A stretch of 64,000 bases of DNA from Terana coerulea (Eukaryota > Basidiomycota > Agaricomycetes > Polyporales > Phanerochaetaceae). The notes under the pieces were generated by a model. That model did not search any database, was not told the origin of the DNA, and saw only the letters and a program-made list of their open reading frames with translations. This document shows positions 44,167 through 56,726 of this stretch, one piece after another. How positions within the stretch are numbered: position 1 is the first letter of the stretch; each line of letters begins with the position of its first letter. The position numbers and the translations under genes are program-made. The stretch spans positions 930,001 through 994,000 of the forward strand of contig JAKOGH010000005.1 of the NCBI GenBank assembly GCA_024811115.1. The letters are read 5' to 3'.

Positions 44167-45632
44167 TTATGCCGAAGCTAACTCTGAAACACTCTTAAGC
44201 AAGACCACCTGTGCCTTCAACGGCACGGACTCCGCCGTCGTATCACTCCCAGCACCAGCACCCACCCTCTCTAGTCTCCGCAACCCCAGATCCGTTGTCA
44301 GCAACACCTTGTCCGCTCCCGTGGCCGTACCTTTTCCGCTGCCCGAGTCGAAGGCATCCTCCGCGAATTGTGCCCGGAAGCTTTCCTTGTACTGCGGACA
44401 GAGAATGTAGAAGTCGCTGTCGGTCACGCTTTCCCCGATTGTCTCCCGAAGTCGCCAGGCGAGGCTAAGGATGTTCTCCACCTTGCCTTCGGCGTCGCCT
44501 TCGGTGCGTAGACCCTGAGGATCAACACCAGCTCCAGATAACCTCAACACGTCTACAATCGTCTCGAGCAATTTCGTGAAGAGGCCTTGGAGGGGTTCGG
44601 CTTCTTTGGTAGGAGACGCCTGGTATACTTCCTGGTGAGCACTCGCCATCTCGCGGAGATGGCTTGCGATTCTGATATTTCCATTGTGAGATGGCCAACA
44701 AAATGGAGGATATTGGACTTACCTCCGATAAAAATGCTTGTGTGTACATCCTGGAATGCGGTGTGAAGGGCCGACTGCGACGCCGACTTACTCGCATCGA
44801 AGTGCCAAGCCCTCGCCAAGTCCTTATCCCATGTCATCACCACCACCGCGACGCACCGCGCGAGCAGCGCCTGCAAACTCATCTGCACGGAGAGCGAATC
44901 GGTCGTCCCTCTTCTGACTTGCTCCAGCAGCCCTGCCACCTGACTTCCCATCCTACGAGCGACGTCCCGGTGCGCTTCCTCGAAATAACCTCCGTCGGCG
45001 GCGGCCTCCTTAGGCTCGAAGTGGTAGGCGTCTGTGATCTGCGCCGCGACCTGCAGGATCTCGGAGTTGAGGCCTTCGACCTGGCGGAGGACGTCGCCGT
45101 GCGAGATCTCGTCGGTCTTGGCCAGATACGTCTGAGCGTCGCGCAGTTCGCTGGTGCGGGCCTCGAGCAGCTTGCTCTTCGCGTCAAGCTCCCGCCCAAC
45201 GTTTCCGAGAGCTTGCAGCTCCTGCTTTAGCTTCTCGTTCTCCTGACTGTACGCGTACAGCTTCTGGTTTGAGGTAGCCTTGAGATTGGCAAGCTCCCTC
45301 CTCACCGACTGCAACTCCCACGCTTTCCTATTTGCCTGATCCTCCGCCGCCCGCACCTTCGCCTGTAGCTTGGAAATTTCCCGACTCTTGCCATCGCGTT
45401 CAGTCCGCGGAGGGTAGAAACTCGGCTGCTCCTGCGCTGGCTGGTCACATGGGGCTGTTATGGTGAGCACCTGCTGGCTACTGGGGGTGATGGGCCAAGG
45501 CTTACCAGGCTGCCCATCGACGTCCACGGTTTCGTCTTGGAGACGTTCCGACTCTACCTTGGGGCGGTGACCTTCGCTTTGTTTGTCGGCGGACCCAGTG
45601 CCATGCCAGTATTCTGCGAACTTGGACGACAT
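44167..45632 (-). CDS. Conserved coiled-coil protein of unknown function
   Basis: Two exons, 45632 to about 44725 and about 44673 to 44167. The N-terminus is Pro/Ser-rich; residues about 75-190 are a predicted coiled coil (REISKLQAKVRAAEDQANRK, AYSQENEKLKQELQALG, KLLEARTSELRDAQTYLAK). A helical C-terminal region follows (EGLNSEILQVAAQITDAYHF, GSQVAGLLEQVRRGTTDSLS, LARCVAVVVMTWDKDLARAW), then HLREMASAHQEVYQASPTKE after the intron. The phase at this intron (GTAAGT donor near 44723) closes only with a one-base correction. The pattern is that of an uncharacterised agaricomycete family; no enzymatic motif is seen. Confidence 0.7.
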
Positions 45633-46321
45633 CGACGATAAGATGCTGGAAGCGGTTCGTAGTTTGCTAGTGAAGACTTGGTTATCCTCGTGCGCTTATG
45701 CCACGCAGTCATACTTGTAGCTTCCCCCGTCCCATTACTATGATAGTTATCAATTTGCCTCAAAATTCTGTCATCATCTATGCCGCCGCAAGACTCGTAT
45801 CTACATCAAGTCATTTTACCGACCCTTTCCACCTTCTCAGACCCTTGGACCCTTTCCAATTGTCACAACGATGATCCATTCATGTCTATCCTAGGATTAG
45901 TTGAACGTACACACAGCATACACGTGTAGGCGGCTTGGTGTTACACGGCGTTACGAGGTATGTGAATGGCTTCCAGGCTTGAGAGACACAAGCACTGATG
46001 CATCTAGTCTGTATCGACCTGTGGTGGACAAACCTACCATTACGATACAACCACGAGCGGTAAGTGTCGTTCGAAAATGAATCCTTCCATGCTAACGCTG
46101 CCTCATCAGATAACGTCTGCCTCGCCGCATACATGCCTTGCTTAGGCACTGCATATAATTGTTCGTGAAGGCCGTTCCACTGGGACAAACACCTTGTACC
46201 CTCGATTGGCTGTCATCTCTCGGACATCATACGTTTCCCACAGTCCAGGATGTACCCGTGTTGTGAGATATAAGACACTCAGCCCGCACTCTGTAGCTCT
46301 TCAAACTTGACTACCGTTCTC
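45633..46321. other. Divergent promoter region coiled-coil gene / Hsp70-like gene
   Basis: 689 bp with no gene recognised. A TATA-like ATATAA at 46268-46273 lies 49 bp before the Hsp70-like ATG. Confidence 0.45.
46268..46273 (+). promoter_or_regulatory. Candidate TATA box of the Hsp70-like gene
   Basis: ATATAA 49 bp upstream of the ATG at 46322. No clear heat-shock element is seen next to it, unlike the GRP94-type promoter. Confidence 0.35.
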
Positions 46322-48732
46322 AATGGCTCCACGGCAACCCTACGAAGGTCGAACCCGCAAGATAGTAATCGCGTTCGACGTGGGCACTACGTTTAGTGGT
46401 GTCGGTTATGCCATTCTCGACCCTGGGGAGGTTCCGAAGATCCAGGTCGTCACCAGGTAGGCTACTAACTATGGCTCACGCGTCTCACTGGAGGATTCAA
46501 AACTTTGCTTCAGATTTCCTGGACAGGAAAATGGGGACTTCAAAATTCCCTCCATTTTGTGGTACACCCAGGACGGCAAGGTTTATGCGGCTGGCGCAGA
46601 AGCTCGTAGTTCAGTTGTAGACGCCGCCACGGTCGAAGATGAAAACCTCATTTTTGTTGAATGGTCAGTAGTCTTTACGTTCAAATCACGTAGAAAGTCA
46701 TTATCTGACCTGAAGACAGGTTCAAGCTCCACCTTCGACCTCAGGCTCTGCAGGCAGGGCCAGACTTCCAGCTACGTCCACTCCCGCCCAAGAAGGATGT
46801 CGTCGACGTCTTCAGCGACTTTCTGGCATACCTGTTTCAGTGTACCATCAAATACATCAAGGAGAGTCATCCCAATGGCGATCGACTCTGGAACTCGGTG
46901 AAGAACGACATCGACGTTGTCCTCAGTCATCCAAACGGGTGGGAAGGGTCTCAACAAGGGAAAATGCGGTTGGCGGCCATGCGAGCCGGGATTGTACCGG
47001 ACACCCCTGCTGGACATGCACGGGTCCGCTTCGTGACGGAAGGAGAGGCTTGTGTTCAGTACTGTGTCGGGTCGGGGATGGCTGAAGGTTCCATCAGGGT
47101 ACGTCTCCTCAAACTCGTTTTCTTACAACGCCAACAAACTCTTTCCGCAGGCTGGGACGTCAGTCATGATGATTGATGCCGGAGGTGGAACGGTAGATAT
47201 CAGCACCTACACATTTACGTCTACGTCGCCCATAGCTCTTGAAGAAATTGCTGCCCCTGATTGTGCGATTTCCTTTTTCTTTTCATACCAAGTACGCTGT
47301 CTCACCACTTGTGGTTGCCGTTAGGTATCTTGCAAGGATCAACTCGAATCAACGTCAGAGCTGAGCGATTCCTGCGCGGTATTTCGACCTCTTCTTTGCA
47401 GTTTGCCAGCATATACTCAATTATATTCCCAGCCAAACTCCAGGGATCCAAGTTTGATAACGAAGCCGACCTTAGCAACATGATGGAGAACTTTGAGAGG
47501 TCGGGGAAGCCCACCTTCAAGTCGATGGCCGACAAATGCTATATCAAGTTTGGCACCATACGAGATCGCGACGATGCCATGGGTATTCGGAGTGGCCAGC
47601 TAACACTGAAGGGGTCCGTATGTTTCACATTTCGCACACTCGAACTGGCTCATCTCAGAGCGGTCTTCGCAGCACGGAAGTTGCATCCTTTTTTGCACCG
47701 TCGATCGATGCCATCGTTGCGGCCGTAAAGAGTCAACGCCGCAGTGCGTCAAAGCCAGTCTCGGTGAGTAACTTGAATTCCTTCGTACGGGTAACTGTTG
47801 TGAACTAATGTCGCTACAGATGGCGTTCCTGGTTGGTGGTTTTGCAGCAAGCCCATGGCTCTTTAGTACGCTGACCACTGAGCTCACTTCGAACGGCATC
47901 AGCCTCTCACGTCCCGACAATCACACGTATGTCCATTTCTACATACGTACATCGTGGGCTTAACTAGGGTACAGCAATAAGGCCGCAGCAGAAGGAGCTG
48001 TCTCCTTCTACCTAGAGCATTTTGTATCGGCCCGCATTGCGAAGTGGACCTATGGTTGCCCCTTCAACGTATGGTATGTGAGCACTAACCCCGAACATCG
48101 GGCAAGATTGTCTACGCGTTACATCAATGCTGCCGGCAATTCTGTTCTTCCCAATAAGTTTCAGGTTCTGTTGGTGAAGGTGAGTGCAGAAAGCATCCTA
48201 GTGCGATTTTCAACAACCTATGATTCAGGGGACGCGTGTCACCGATGAGACTGAGATAAGAAAGTCGCTACAACGGAGCTCAAAGACGGCGGCCGACCTG
48301 GACACCATGTCTGGCGATGTGACCTCGTACCGTGGGCAGAACTCAAACCCGAAGTGGACAGACGTCGATGCGGGTGTGTCTTTAATGTACTGATTTTACG
48401 CTATGTTGATTTTGATTGTTTTGTAGCCAATTTCTTCAAGATATGCAATGTCACTGGGGATACTTCGAAAGTCTTAAAGTCTCCGTTCAGCGGTCCCCAG
48501 GGGTACTATTACAAGCAGGAGTTTGACATTGTCTTGTCAGTAGGCCTCACTGAGATGAAAGCCCAAATTGCATGGAAGGAGAACGTAAGTTGAAAAGCTG
48601 CTCCCAGTTGTGATATTTCTGACAGTCAATGTATAGGGTCGAGAACATCGGTGAGTCGCTAAATACCGGCGCTCAGGTTCGCATACTCATCTACGTCTCA
48701 GCGGGCCAGCTTCATTGGTCTTTGACGACTAA
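46322..48732 (+). CDS. Divergent Hsp70-like ATPase (HSPA12-like basidiomycete family)
   Basis: About a dozen short exons whose phases all close. The actin/Hsp70 ATPase signature is complete: phosphate-1 loop IVIAFDVGTTFSGVGYAIL, phosphate-2 motif MMIDAGGGTVDISTY, and adenosine motif FLVGGFAASPWLFSTL. Intervening segments include IPSILWYTQDGKVYAAGAEA, VVLSHPNGWEGSQQGKMRLA and FKSMADKCYIKFGTIRDRDD. The C-terminus is the short beta region with GLTEMKAQIAWKENG and ends RGPASLVFDD; the canonical Hsp70 substrate-binding domain and EEVD tail are absent. Stop at 48730. These genes are highly multiplied in agaricomycetes; neither client nor function is known, and they are not expected to replace SSA-type Hsp70. 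Confidence 0.85.
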
Positions 48733-48805
48733 TCGGCGATGTGATGTGGCTCACTGCGTTCTTCGTATTTCTTTTGAATGATGTACAAGACGTTTCGCTC
48801 CGCTC

Positions 48806-48898
48806 CGCTTGTAACTAAATATTCAACTTCCCGCACTCATGGAAATAGCGGCGACCAGGACGGATACCACCCATGAGCTCGCGAAATATATCCAAGAG
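48806..48898 (+). repeat. Dispersed repeat, copy 2
   Basis: Second direct copy (see 43358-43449), located in the 197 bp gap between the convergent Hsp70-like and DPH1 genes, 5.4 kb from copy 1. Confidence 0.7.
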
Positions 48899-48929
48899 GC
48901 TGAACGTGTAGATGTGGACACATCACGCA

Positions 48930-50679
48930 TCAATACACTGCCTTTTGCCTGGAGATTGCCCAAGGGGTTCCAGTGGTGTAGAAATCCATCGGATACACCT
49001 CCTCCTTCCTTGACCCATCCTCCTGCTCTTCAATCCACCCAACGGCCTTCCCAACCGCCACCGCTGTCTCGTACGGGTTCAGCAGCGGCTTGTCAAACGC
49101 ATATCCCCAATCGATCGACAGACGCGGGCAGGACGTCTGTACGAATGTGGATATATGCCCGCTGAATAGGGAGAGCTTCGCGGGCGACAGCTCCGAGAGC
49201 AGGATGGGCATGTACGGTATCGGCGTGCGGGAGGAGGAGAGTTGGTGCGTTATTGCCTGTAGTTGTTTGAAGCTTCCCTGGCGGCCGAGCGTGCCGAGAA
49301 CGACACCCCAGAGTGGTGGCTCCTGCCCAGATGGCCGGCTAACCTCTGCGGACACCGAGGCGAAGGCATCGATGCTCCGGCGGGCGGTCTGTACTGCATC
49401 GTGTCGAACGGTGCGCATCTCGGTATGGTTATACCGTTCGCGAGTGAGTTTCTTGGAGTAAGGGTCGTAGCGGAAAGCAGGGATCGACGGATTGGCAATC
49501 ATGATCGACTCCAGGTGGAAGCGTCCATCGCCGAGGTAGCTAAGGAGTATGGGTAAGACGGCATGTAACTGAAAAGAGGACACTCACACGAGTGCATCAA
49601 CATCCTCGTTCAGATGGGGGCGGTACAGCCAAGGATTTCTCCAGGCGACAGTGGCTTTGCACGAGGGATCGTGGCCTCGTACTTTCCGTGCCATAGTTTG
49701 GGCCGCCCGAGTTCAAGTTCTGCCCCAGCTGATTTACCATAGTGAATCTTCTCTGCAGAGTGAGGGTCGACAACTTCAGAAGTCAAATCGTCCTTCAGTC
49801 GTGCTAAGGCGGCGACAAACTGTATCGTGGAGACGAGGGCTAGGCGCGTAGGCTCCGTCGCTAACGCAGTGGTGACAGAGGTCTCTTCTGGCGTAGTGTC
49901 TTCGGCCAGTGTAGCAGTATCCGGGCCTTGTATTCGGAGGTGCTGGCCTGGGCCTATTGGTCTTCCGGCCGGTATCTCACTGTTGATATCTTCTTCGTCG
50001 AGAAGTGCTTCGTGGAACTTCCGCCTATCTGTTGGGAAGTTGAGTCGCACGGTTTGGGCCAAGTGGTTCGAGTCAATCGCGATCTCCACAAAGACATAGA
50101 GTGTCTTGATAGTAGTCTCGGTCATCGGCACTGGCTCAAAGTTAGCTCCCAGCAATGTATGACTGAATATGTAGCATACCTAAGCAACTGTGCCCATAAT
50201 GAACCAGCATATCACAACCAAGAGCAACAGCTGTGTAATCATCGATGCAGCACGCTCCGTATGTCACATCACCCATAATCACAGCGAGGGCGTCCGTGAA
50301 TCTGAAGATATCATGAGTATAAGGATAGCACAAAGGTTTACTGGTGTCAATCACCTGCTCACCGTTCAACGATATCTGCAATCGTGCACGCAAACATCTG
50401 CAGACCCTCCGGCATTTGCAGGGCTACCATTTTCGAGTTGTTCTTGCGGACATGATGTATCGTCTTATGGATTTCGAATGAGTAGTTCGAAGGAAGGGCT
50501 CCGATAGCAGCGTTCAACGGCGCGTCGTTGAGAATCTCCACGGGTATTTGGTTTGCGACGACCGATGAGCTCCCCGCTCTAGGTGTGGCTGATTTAGTGC
50601 CCACAAACCTTTTCCTGGGTTTGGAAGCACTCGAGGACGCCTTTGGTCGTTTAGCTTCAACTACCACAGCTTCAGACAT
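48930..50679 (-). CDS. DPH1: Diphthamide biosynthesis protein DPH1 (2-(3-amino-3-carboxypropyl)histidine synthase subunit 1)
   Basis: Radical-SAM-type [4Fe-4S] enzyme subunit that with DPH2 transfers the 3-amino-3-carboxypropyl group of SAM to the eEF2 histidine. Minus-strand exons 50679-50363, 50301-50180, 50130-49588, 49539-48930, about 530 residues. Core motifs: [53 protein letters not shown] with the first cluster cysteine, [44 protein letters not shown] with the second cysteine, [15 protein letters not shown], and [20 protein letters not shown] with the third. It ends [12 protein letters not shown]. One base must be added to the C-run near 49632 for the frame to reach [10 protein letters not shown]. 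The N-terminus is basic ([16 protein letters not shown]). Divergent from NPC1 with under 100 bp between starts. Confidence 0.93.
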
Positions 50680-50768
50680 GATTTATCGTTTGTCTTTTCG
50701 AAAGAATGCGATATGAAGCGCAGTGAAGGACTCAGTGAGATGGCTGGAAGCAAGGAAAGACGAGAAAC

Positions 50769-53700
50769 ATGACCAAGCGTAAATTGCATTATGGGCGCTT
50801 GTACTGCCACGTGGATCGCGTCCGTCGAGCGCTTACGCGCCCCGAGTTGAGTCGCCTCCGCTGCGCTTGCCTGCTTTGGACTCTGCCCTGCCCGCCACCA
50901 CTTACGACCGCCCGCAGCCTCACGGCCGAGCCGCACGACATGGCGACGCAAGCCGCCTTCTACGGCGCACTATACGACTCGGCGGGGATGCAGGGGCATT
51001 GTGCCATGCGAGGCTCTTGCGGGCCGAAGGATTGGTCTAGCAAGCCATTGCCTTGTCCGACAAATGAGCCTGCTTCGGAGGTGCGCAAATGGTTCATGTC
51101 CACGCTACTATATTCTTACTTTGATTCAGGATGACGTTGAAAGAGGCCTCCTGACATCGTTGTGCGGTACAGACTTTGCCGAGGGCCCTACATGCTGCAC
51201 CACGGACCAGCTCGAAACGCTGCGAGACAACCTGGGACAAGCAGAGAATATCATCGCTTCATGTCCTGCCTGCAGGAACAACTTTCGGCAGTTCTGGTGT
51301 ACTTTCACCTGCTCGCCCGACCAAGCAACGTTTCTTAACGTCACCAGCACTCAGAAGTCCGTCATGGACCAGACGGCCGTCAAGTCCGTTGACTTCTTCG
51401 TCTCGGAACGATTTGGAGCGGGATTCTTCGACAGCTGTAAGAGCATACAAGTTGGAGCTACCAATGGCTATGCCATGGACCTTATAGGTGGAGGTGCACA
51501 GAACTACAGTGCATTCCTGCAATTCATGGGCGACGTCAAGGACATGGGCAGCCCTTTCCAAATAAACATTCCCTCGCAAATGCCCCCTTCAATAACCCCC
51601 CTTCGATGCGGCGGCTCGTAACTGCTCAGACAATGATCTCGGGAGTCGGTGCACCTGCATTGACTGTCCGGACATATGCTCAGAGCTTCCACCTGTTGCT
51701 CCGCCCGGTACGGAACCTACCTGCCACGTTGGGGCCATCTCATGTCTTTCCTTCATCCTTATTATCGCATACGGCATTGCGGTTGCATCATTCATCCTTG
51801 GATACATACTTCCAACAACTATTCGAAGACGAAGGGAGAGGTTGTACGAACGAGTTGCTCTGTCTGCCGACGGAGCCTCCGACAATACTCCTTTATCACC
51901 AAGGTCACATTCTCGAGGGTTGGTCGGTGCATCTTCCCTAACACACCAAGACGGAGAGGAGTCTTCAGCTCACTACTCCGACTCTCGAAATCTCGGTCGA
52001 GGTGCAGCTCTTCTAGACCCTATCGAAACCGTCCAACCTCGACAGTACCGACTCAACTCAGTTCTGCGTCGGACCTTTTATCGTCTGGGATGGCTTGCTG
52101 CCACCTACCCATGGCTGACATTTGCTGCTATGTTCGCTTTCCTGGGTCTCCTCAATCTTGGCTGGAGGAAGTTCGAGTTCGAGCTGGACCCGGTCAGACT
52201 TTGGGTCGCTCCGGATTCCGAGAGTCGACTGCAGAAGGAGTACTTTGACCAGCATTTTGGTCCATTTTACCGGCCAGAGCAGATATACGTAACCTCCGCG
52301 GGATCAGTTTCCAACTCTGAGGGCAATTTATCGGTGGAGATACGAGAACGACATGACAAGCCACCAGTTCTCTCCTACGACACCCTCCAGTACTGGTTTA
52401 GAATCGAGGGTGAAATTCGCGAACTCCGCTCATCACCGCACGGATATACGCTCGATGACGTTTGTTTCAAGCCAGCTGGGCCGGACGGTGCTTGCGTCGT
52501 GCAGTCCGTCGGGGGATGGTTTGGGTATGACCTCGAGACGTATGGTCGGGACAAGTGGGAAGAGCGCCTCCTGAAATGCGCAAAGTCACCGGTGGAGTGT
52601 AGGCCAGATTTCGAACAACCTTTGGCACCCCACTTCGTTCTGGGAGGCATCCCGGAGGATAAACATTACCTGAGCTCCCAAGCTCTGGTCGTGACTATCG
52701 TCGTCTCCGACTCCCTTGACGCAGAGGTTCAAGAGAGGGCGATGGAATGGGAACGCACTCTTCGAGGGTATCTAGAAGACCTCAGCGAGACAATCCAAGA
52801 AGAAGCAGGGCTGGAGATTACCTTTTCAACTGGTGTTTCATTGGAGGAAGAGTTGAACAAGAGCACGAACACGGATGTCAAGATTGTCGTCCTGTCATAT
52901 CTGGCCATGTTCTTCTACGTGTCGTTAACGCTTGGCAGTGGCTACGCTGCCCAGGATGAGGAAGGAGTGCTCCCGTCTCTGGCCAGATGGGCAAGGAACT
53001 TCCCCAAACTCTTCAGTTCCTCGGGATCGTCCGCATTGACAGTTGACTCTCGCGACAAGCCGACTCTCTTCCCTCGCTTACCACGCAAGCTTTTCGTCGG
53101 CTCGAAGGTCATCTTGGGATTCTTTGCCATATCTCTCGTCATCCTCTCCGTCTCGTCTTCCGTCGGCTTCTTCTCTTTCCTGGGTGTCCGTGCGACACTC
53201 ATCATTGCCGAGGTCATCCCCTTCCTCGTGCTCGCCGTCGGCGTCGACAATGTCTTCATCCTTGTGCACGAGATGGACCGTCAGAACGTCCTTCACGGCC
53301 CGAACGCATCCGCAACCGCCAACTTCGGGGGACATACACCAATGTCGCCAACCCAGCCACGGGCCCGCCTGCATTTCGAGAACACGCAACAGCAGTCGCA
53401 CGACGATTCTGTCGACGCGGAGTCGATGCCTCTGTACCTGTCCGTCGAAGAGCGTGTGGCCAGGACTGTAGCAAAGATGGGCCCGTCGATCCTCCTGAGT
53501 ACTATCACCGAGACGCTTGCTTTCTCACTTGGATCCGTCGTGCCGATGCCTGCCGTTCGAAACTTTGCACTGTATGCGGCCGGTAGCGTGCTCCTGAACG
53601 CTCTGCTCCAAGTTACAGTGTTCGTCAGCGCCTTGACTTTGGATCAACGGCGCGTAGAGGTGTGTACGCTCCTCTCCTGGTGAAGTCGCTGAGCTGACCC

Positions 53701-55409
53701 ATGCGATAGGCAAACAGGGTTGATTGCTTCCCGTGCATACGTATTCCTTCTCGGATCGCTTTGCTGGACCCTCCTACGCCAAGCAGTGGTCTGGGGGTAA
53801 TGGGGAAGTTCATTCGTCGGCACTACGCACCTTTCCTGCTCAAGCCCGCAGTCAAGGGTGCCGTGCTGCTTTCCTTCACCGGGCTATTGGTAGGCTCCAT
53901 TATCTCCATACAACACATCGAACTTGGCCTCGGTGCGTCGACTTTCAGTTTTCTCGGTCTGTCTGTGCTCATTCATGTTTCCAGACCCACGGCTTGCATT
54001 GCCCTCGGATTCGTATCTCGTCAAATGGTTCGACAGCGTCTACGGATACCTCGAGGTGGGACCACCTGTGTACTTCGTAGTACGCGACGCAGATGCTACG
54101 AAGCGGCCCACACAGCGTGGACTTTGTGGACGCTTTACGACTTGTGACGAATTCTCTGTTGCCAACATACTGGAAGCCGAGCGCAAGAGACCGGAATCCT
54201 CCTTCATCACAGACCCCACGGCGTCCTGGGTCGACGACTTCATGAACTGGCTTAACCCGACTAATGCCAAATGCTGCCGTATCAATAAGCGCGACCCAAG
54301 CAAGTTCTGCACTGACAGGCAGTCCCCGCGTATCTGCGAGCCGTGCTTTGAGAACCGCCAGCCTCCGTGGAACATCACGATGGACGGCTTCCCGCAAGGC
54401 GACGAGTTCATGCACTACTTGAAGCAGTGGCTCATTTCGCCGACCTCGGAGGACTGTCCGCTTGCCGGCCGGGCATCCTTCGGCACGGCTCTGTCGCTTG
54501 GCACAGATAGAAACGATGTCGTAGCCTCGCACTTCCGCACGTCGCACTCGCCTCTGAAGTCGCAAGCGGACTACATCAACTCCTTCCACGCTGCACGCCG
54601 TATCGCTGGCGAAATCTCTGAGCAGACCGGCTTGGATGTCTTCCCATACTCGCTCCATTACGTTTTCTACGACCAGTATGCGCATATAATCGCTATCACA
54701 GAGCAGATCCTCGGCCTGGGGCTGGCCGCGGTACTCATAGTGACCGCGCTGCTTCTTGGATCGTGGAGGACAGGCACCATCGTCACGGGTGTTGTCGCTC
54801 TTACCGTCGTCAACGTCCTGGGCGTCATGGGCATCTGGGACGTCAACCTCAATGCAATCAGCCTGGTCAACCTCGTCATTTCTCTGGGCATTGCTGTCGA
54901 GTTTTGTGCCCACGTTGCGCGGGCGTTCATGAGCTCCGGCTCGGGGTTGCCAATGGACCATCCAGCAGGCCAGAAGGAGCGCGACGAGCGCATGTGGATG
55001 GCGTTGGTCGACGTTGGCCCGTCTGTGCTTTCGGGGATCACGATCACAAAGCTCATTGGCATGTGCGTCTTGGCGTTGACCCGATCGAAGATTCTGGAGG
55101 TAAGTCAGTTCACATAGCCTCGGCGAGCAGACAGCTTATACGCAATTCTACAGATTTACTACTTCAGGATGTGGATCACGCTCATCGTTTCCGGTGCTTT
55201 GCATGGCTTGGTGCTACTCCCTGTGGTACTCAGTCTGGCAGGTGGTCCAGGATTCCCGTTGCAGGAAGCCGATGAGGAGTGGATGTCGCACGCAATTCGG
55301 AACGACTATGAGTATACGTGAGTGACCGTGCAAAGCCTCCGTATCAGTGTTGCTGATCAAGTTGTGTAGCCCTTTCCTTGCAGACGATGACTCCCATCTC
55401 AGCGATTAG
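50769..55409 (+). CDS. NCR1: NPC1/NCR1-type intracellular sterol transporter
   Basis: Polytopic vacuolar/late-endosomal protein that moves sterol from the lumen into the membrane. Exons 50769-51080, 51130-53659, 53710-53932, 53985-55099, 55154-55318, 55370-55409, about 1460 residues. N-terminal Cys-rich domain: CAMRGSCGPKDW, EGPTCCTTDQLETLRDNL, CPACRNNFRQFWCTFTCSPD, then CTCIDCPDICSELPPVAPPG. First membrane helix SFILIIAYGIAVASFILGYI, the second lumenal domain, the sterol-sensing domain (KVILGFFAISLVILSVSSSV; IIAEVIPFLVLAVGVDNVFI), the Cys-rich lumenal loop (CCRINKRDPSKFC) and the C-terminal permease half (GLGLAAVLIVTALLLGSW; NLVISLGIAVEFCAHVARAF). One frame change at the C-run 51596-51601 (one C too many) reconnects the N-terminal domain. 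The start is uncertain; the hydrophobic CACLLWTLPCPPPL could be the signal peptide. Tail ends DDDSHLSD. Confidence 0.9.
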
Positions 55410-55570
55410 TCACCTTCATACAACGCTTTGGACTTGTAATATTTCTTCCACGCTATTCAATGACGATCTAGTAGTAGAGTTCTGCAAGAGTTTGTATAAT
55501 TCCGTATTTTATTTGGAATATAGCACGGCACCAAATACACGCAAGCAATACGACGATGGATAGTCCTGGA

Positions 55571-56510
55571 TTATGGAGCAGGGGACCTAGATCTGCTGTC
55601 CCTAATATCATCTCGGCTGGAACTTCTCCCACGACTCCGTGAACGTGTACGACTCCTGCTCCGTGAATATCTCGAGTAGGATGAGTATGATCCTGAGCGT
55701 GACCGAGATCGAGACCGGGTGAGTGACCTCGTCCTGGACCGACTGGAGCGCACTGAGTAGCTCCGTGACCTCCGGCGATATCCCGTCCCTCCACGTTCGT
55801 AGCTCGGCGACCTCCTCCGCGGTGGCAGCCTGTCTCCTCTGCGCACCGGCGACCGCGAGCGCGAGCGCGAATACGGGCGGTACGGGCCCCGTGGTGGCCC
55901 ACCCCTGCCATAACCCCCCTCTTGGCCGGTAGTTGTCGGGCCTGTCGAACCTGTCGCGTCGCGCATACCCGCCGCGTGGCGGCGGCGGCGGCGTGCGCGA
56001 CCGTGTGCGTGAGCGAGTGAACGAGCGGCGCCTATCCCGCCCGTTGCGCTCATTGCGTTCGATGCGCTCGTTGCGCGCGCCGCGGGTGGACGGGGGGAAC
56101 GAGAGCGGGAGCGCACGGGGAGTTCGGAGAGCTCGACTTTGAGGATGGCGCCGTCGAGCTGCCCGCCGTCCATGTGTGATGCGGCCTTGTGGGCGGACGC
56201 GGTGTCTGCGTACTCGACCGCAGCTTTGCCTCGATTTTGGCCCGCTATGTGGCCATATCAGTACGTCTCGTATAGCCAAGAGTATGCGAGGTATCTTGTG
56301 CGCACATTTTTGGAACAGCGGCAGATCAATTTTGGTTATGTCGCCGTAGAAGCTGAAGATGGCCCGCAGGTGCGCTTCCACGACGCTCCTGGTGAGATTC
56401 GTGACAATGATCACTTTTGCGTGTGGCTTTTCGAGCTTTCCTGTGTTTTCCATGTCCACGTCGGTATCATGGAGAGGGTGTGGCGACGTTGAGCGTCCTC
56501 GGGTCGACAT
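55571..56510 (-). CDS. RNPS1-like RRM and SR-rich splicing/EJC protein
   Basis: Nuclear RNA-binding protein related to RNPS1, an exon-junction and splicing activator. Exons 56510-56306 and 56244-55571. After MSTRGRSTSPHPLHDTD comes one RRM: KVIIVTNLTRSVVEAHLRAI (RNP2), FSFYGDITKIDLPL, then GQNRGKAAVEYADTASAHKA (RNP1) and GGQLDGAILKVELSELP. The remainder is an arginine/serine and RGG-type tail (RTRSRTPPPPPRGGYARRDR; SYSVRSSRSRTRSLTRSRSR), ending DSRSRSPAP. Two homopolymer frame changes are needed: C6 near 56088 (one C short) and G6 near 55917 (one G extra). Convergent with NPC1 about 160 bp away. RNPS1 itself is sometimes absent from yeasts but kept in intron-rich basidiomycetes, in keeping with the intron density seen here. 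Confidence 0.85.
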
Positions 56511-56726
56511 TTTGGTGGTGGTCGCGGTCGTTGGTCGAGGAACGGTGCAGGGCGCTCTCCGCCAACCGCTGTGACCTCCGACCTCGTCACTCATTACGGT
56601 CACACTCGTCACGCAGGGTGGACACCGTCGCACTGCGCAGTCGGGCGCACAGTAAGTTACTCAGACAAACAGACATGTGTGGTCCAACGCGTGATGAAAT
56701 TGCGGCGCGCAATCCTATCAACGTAG

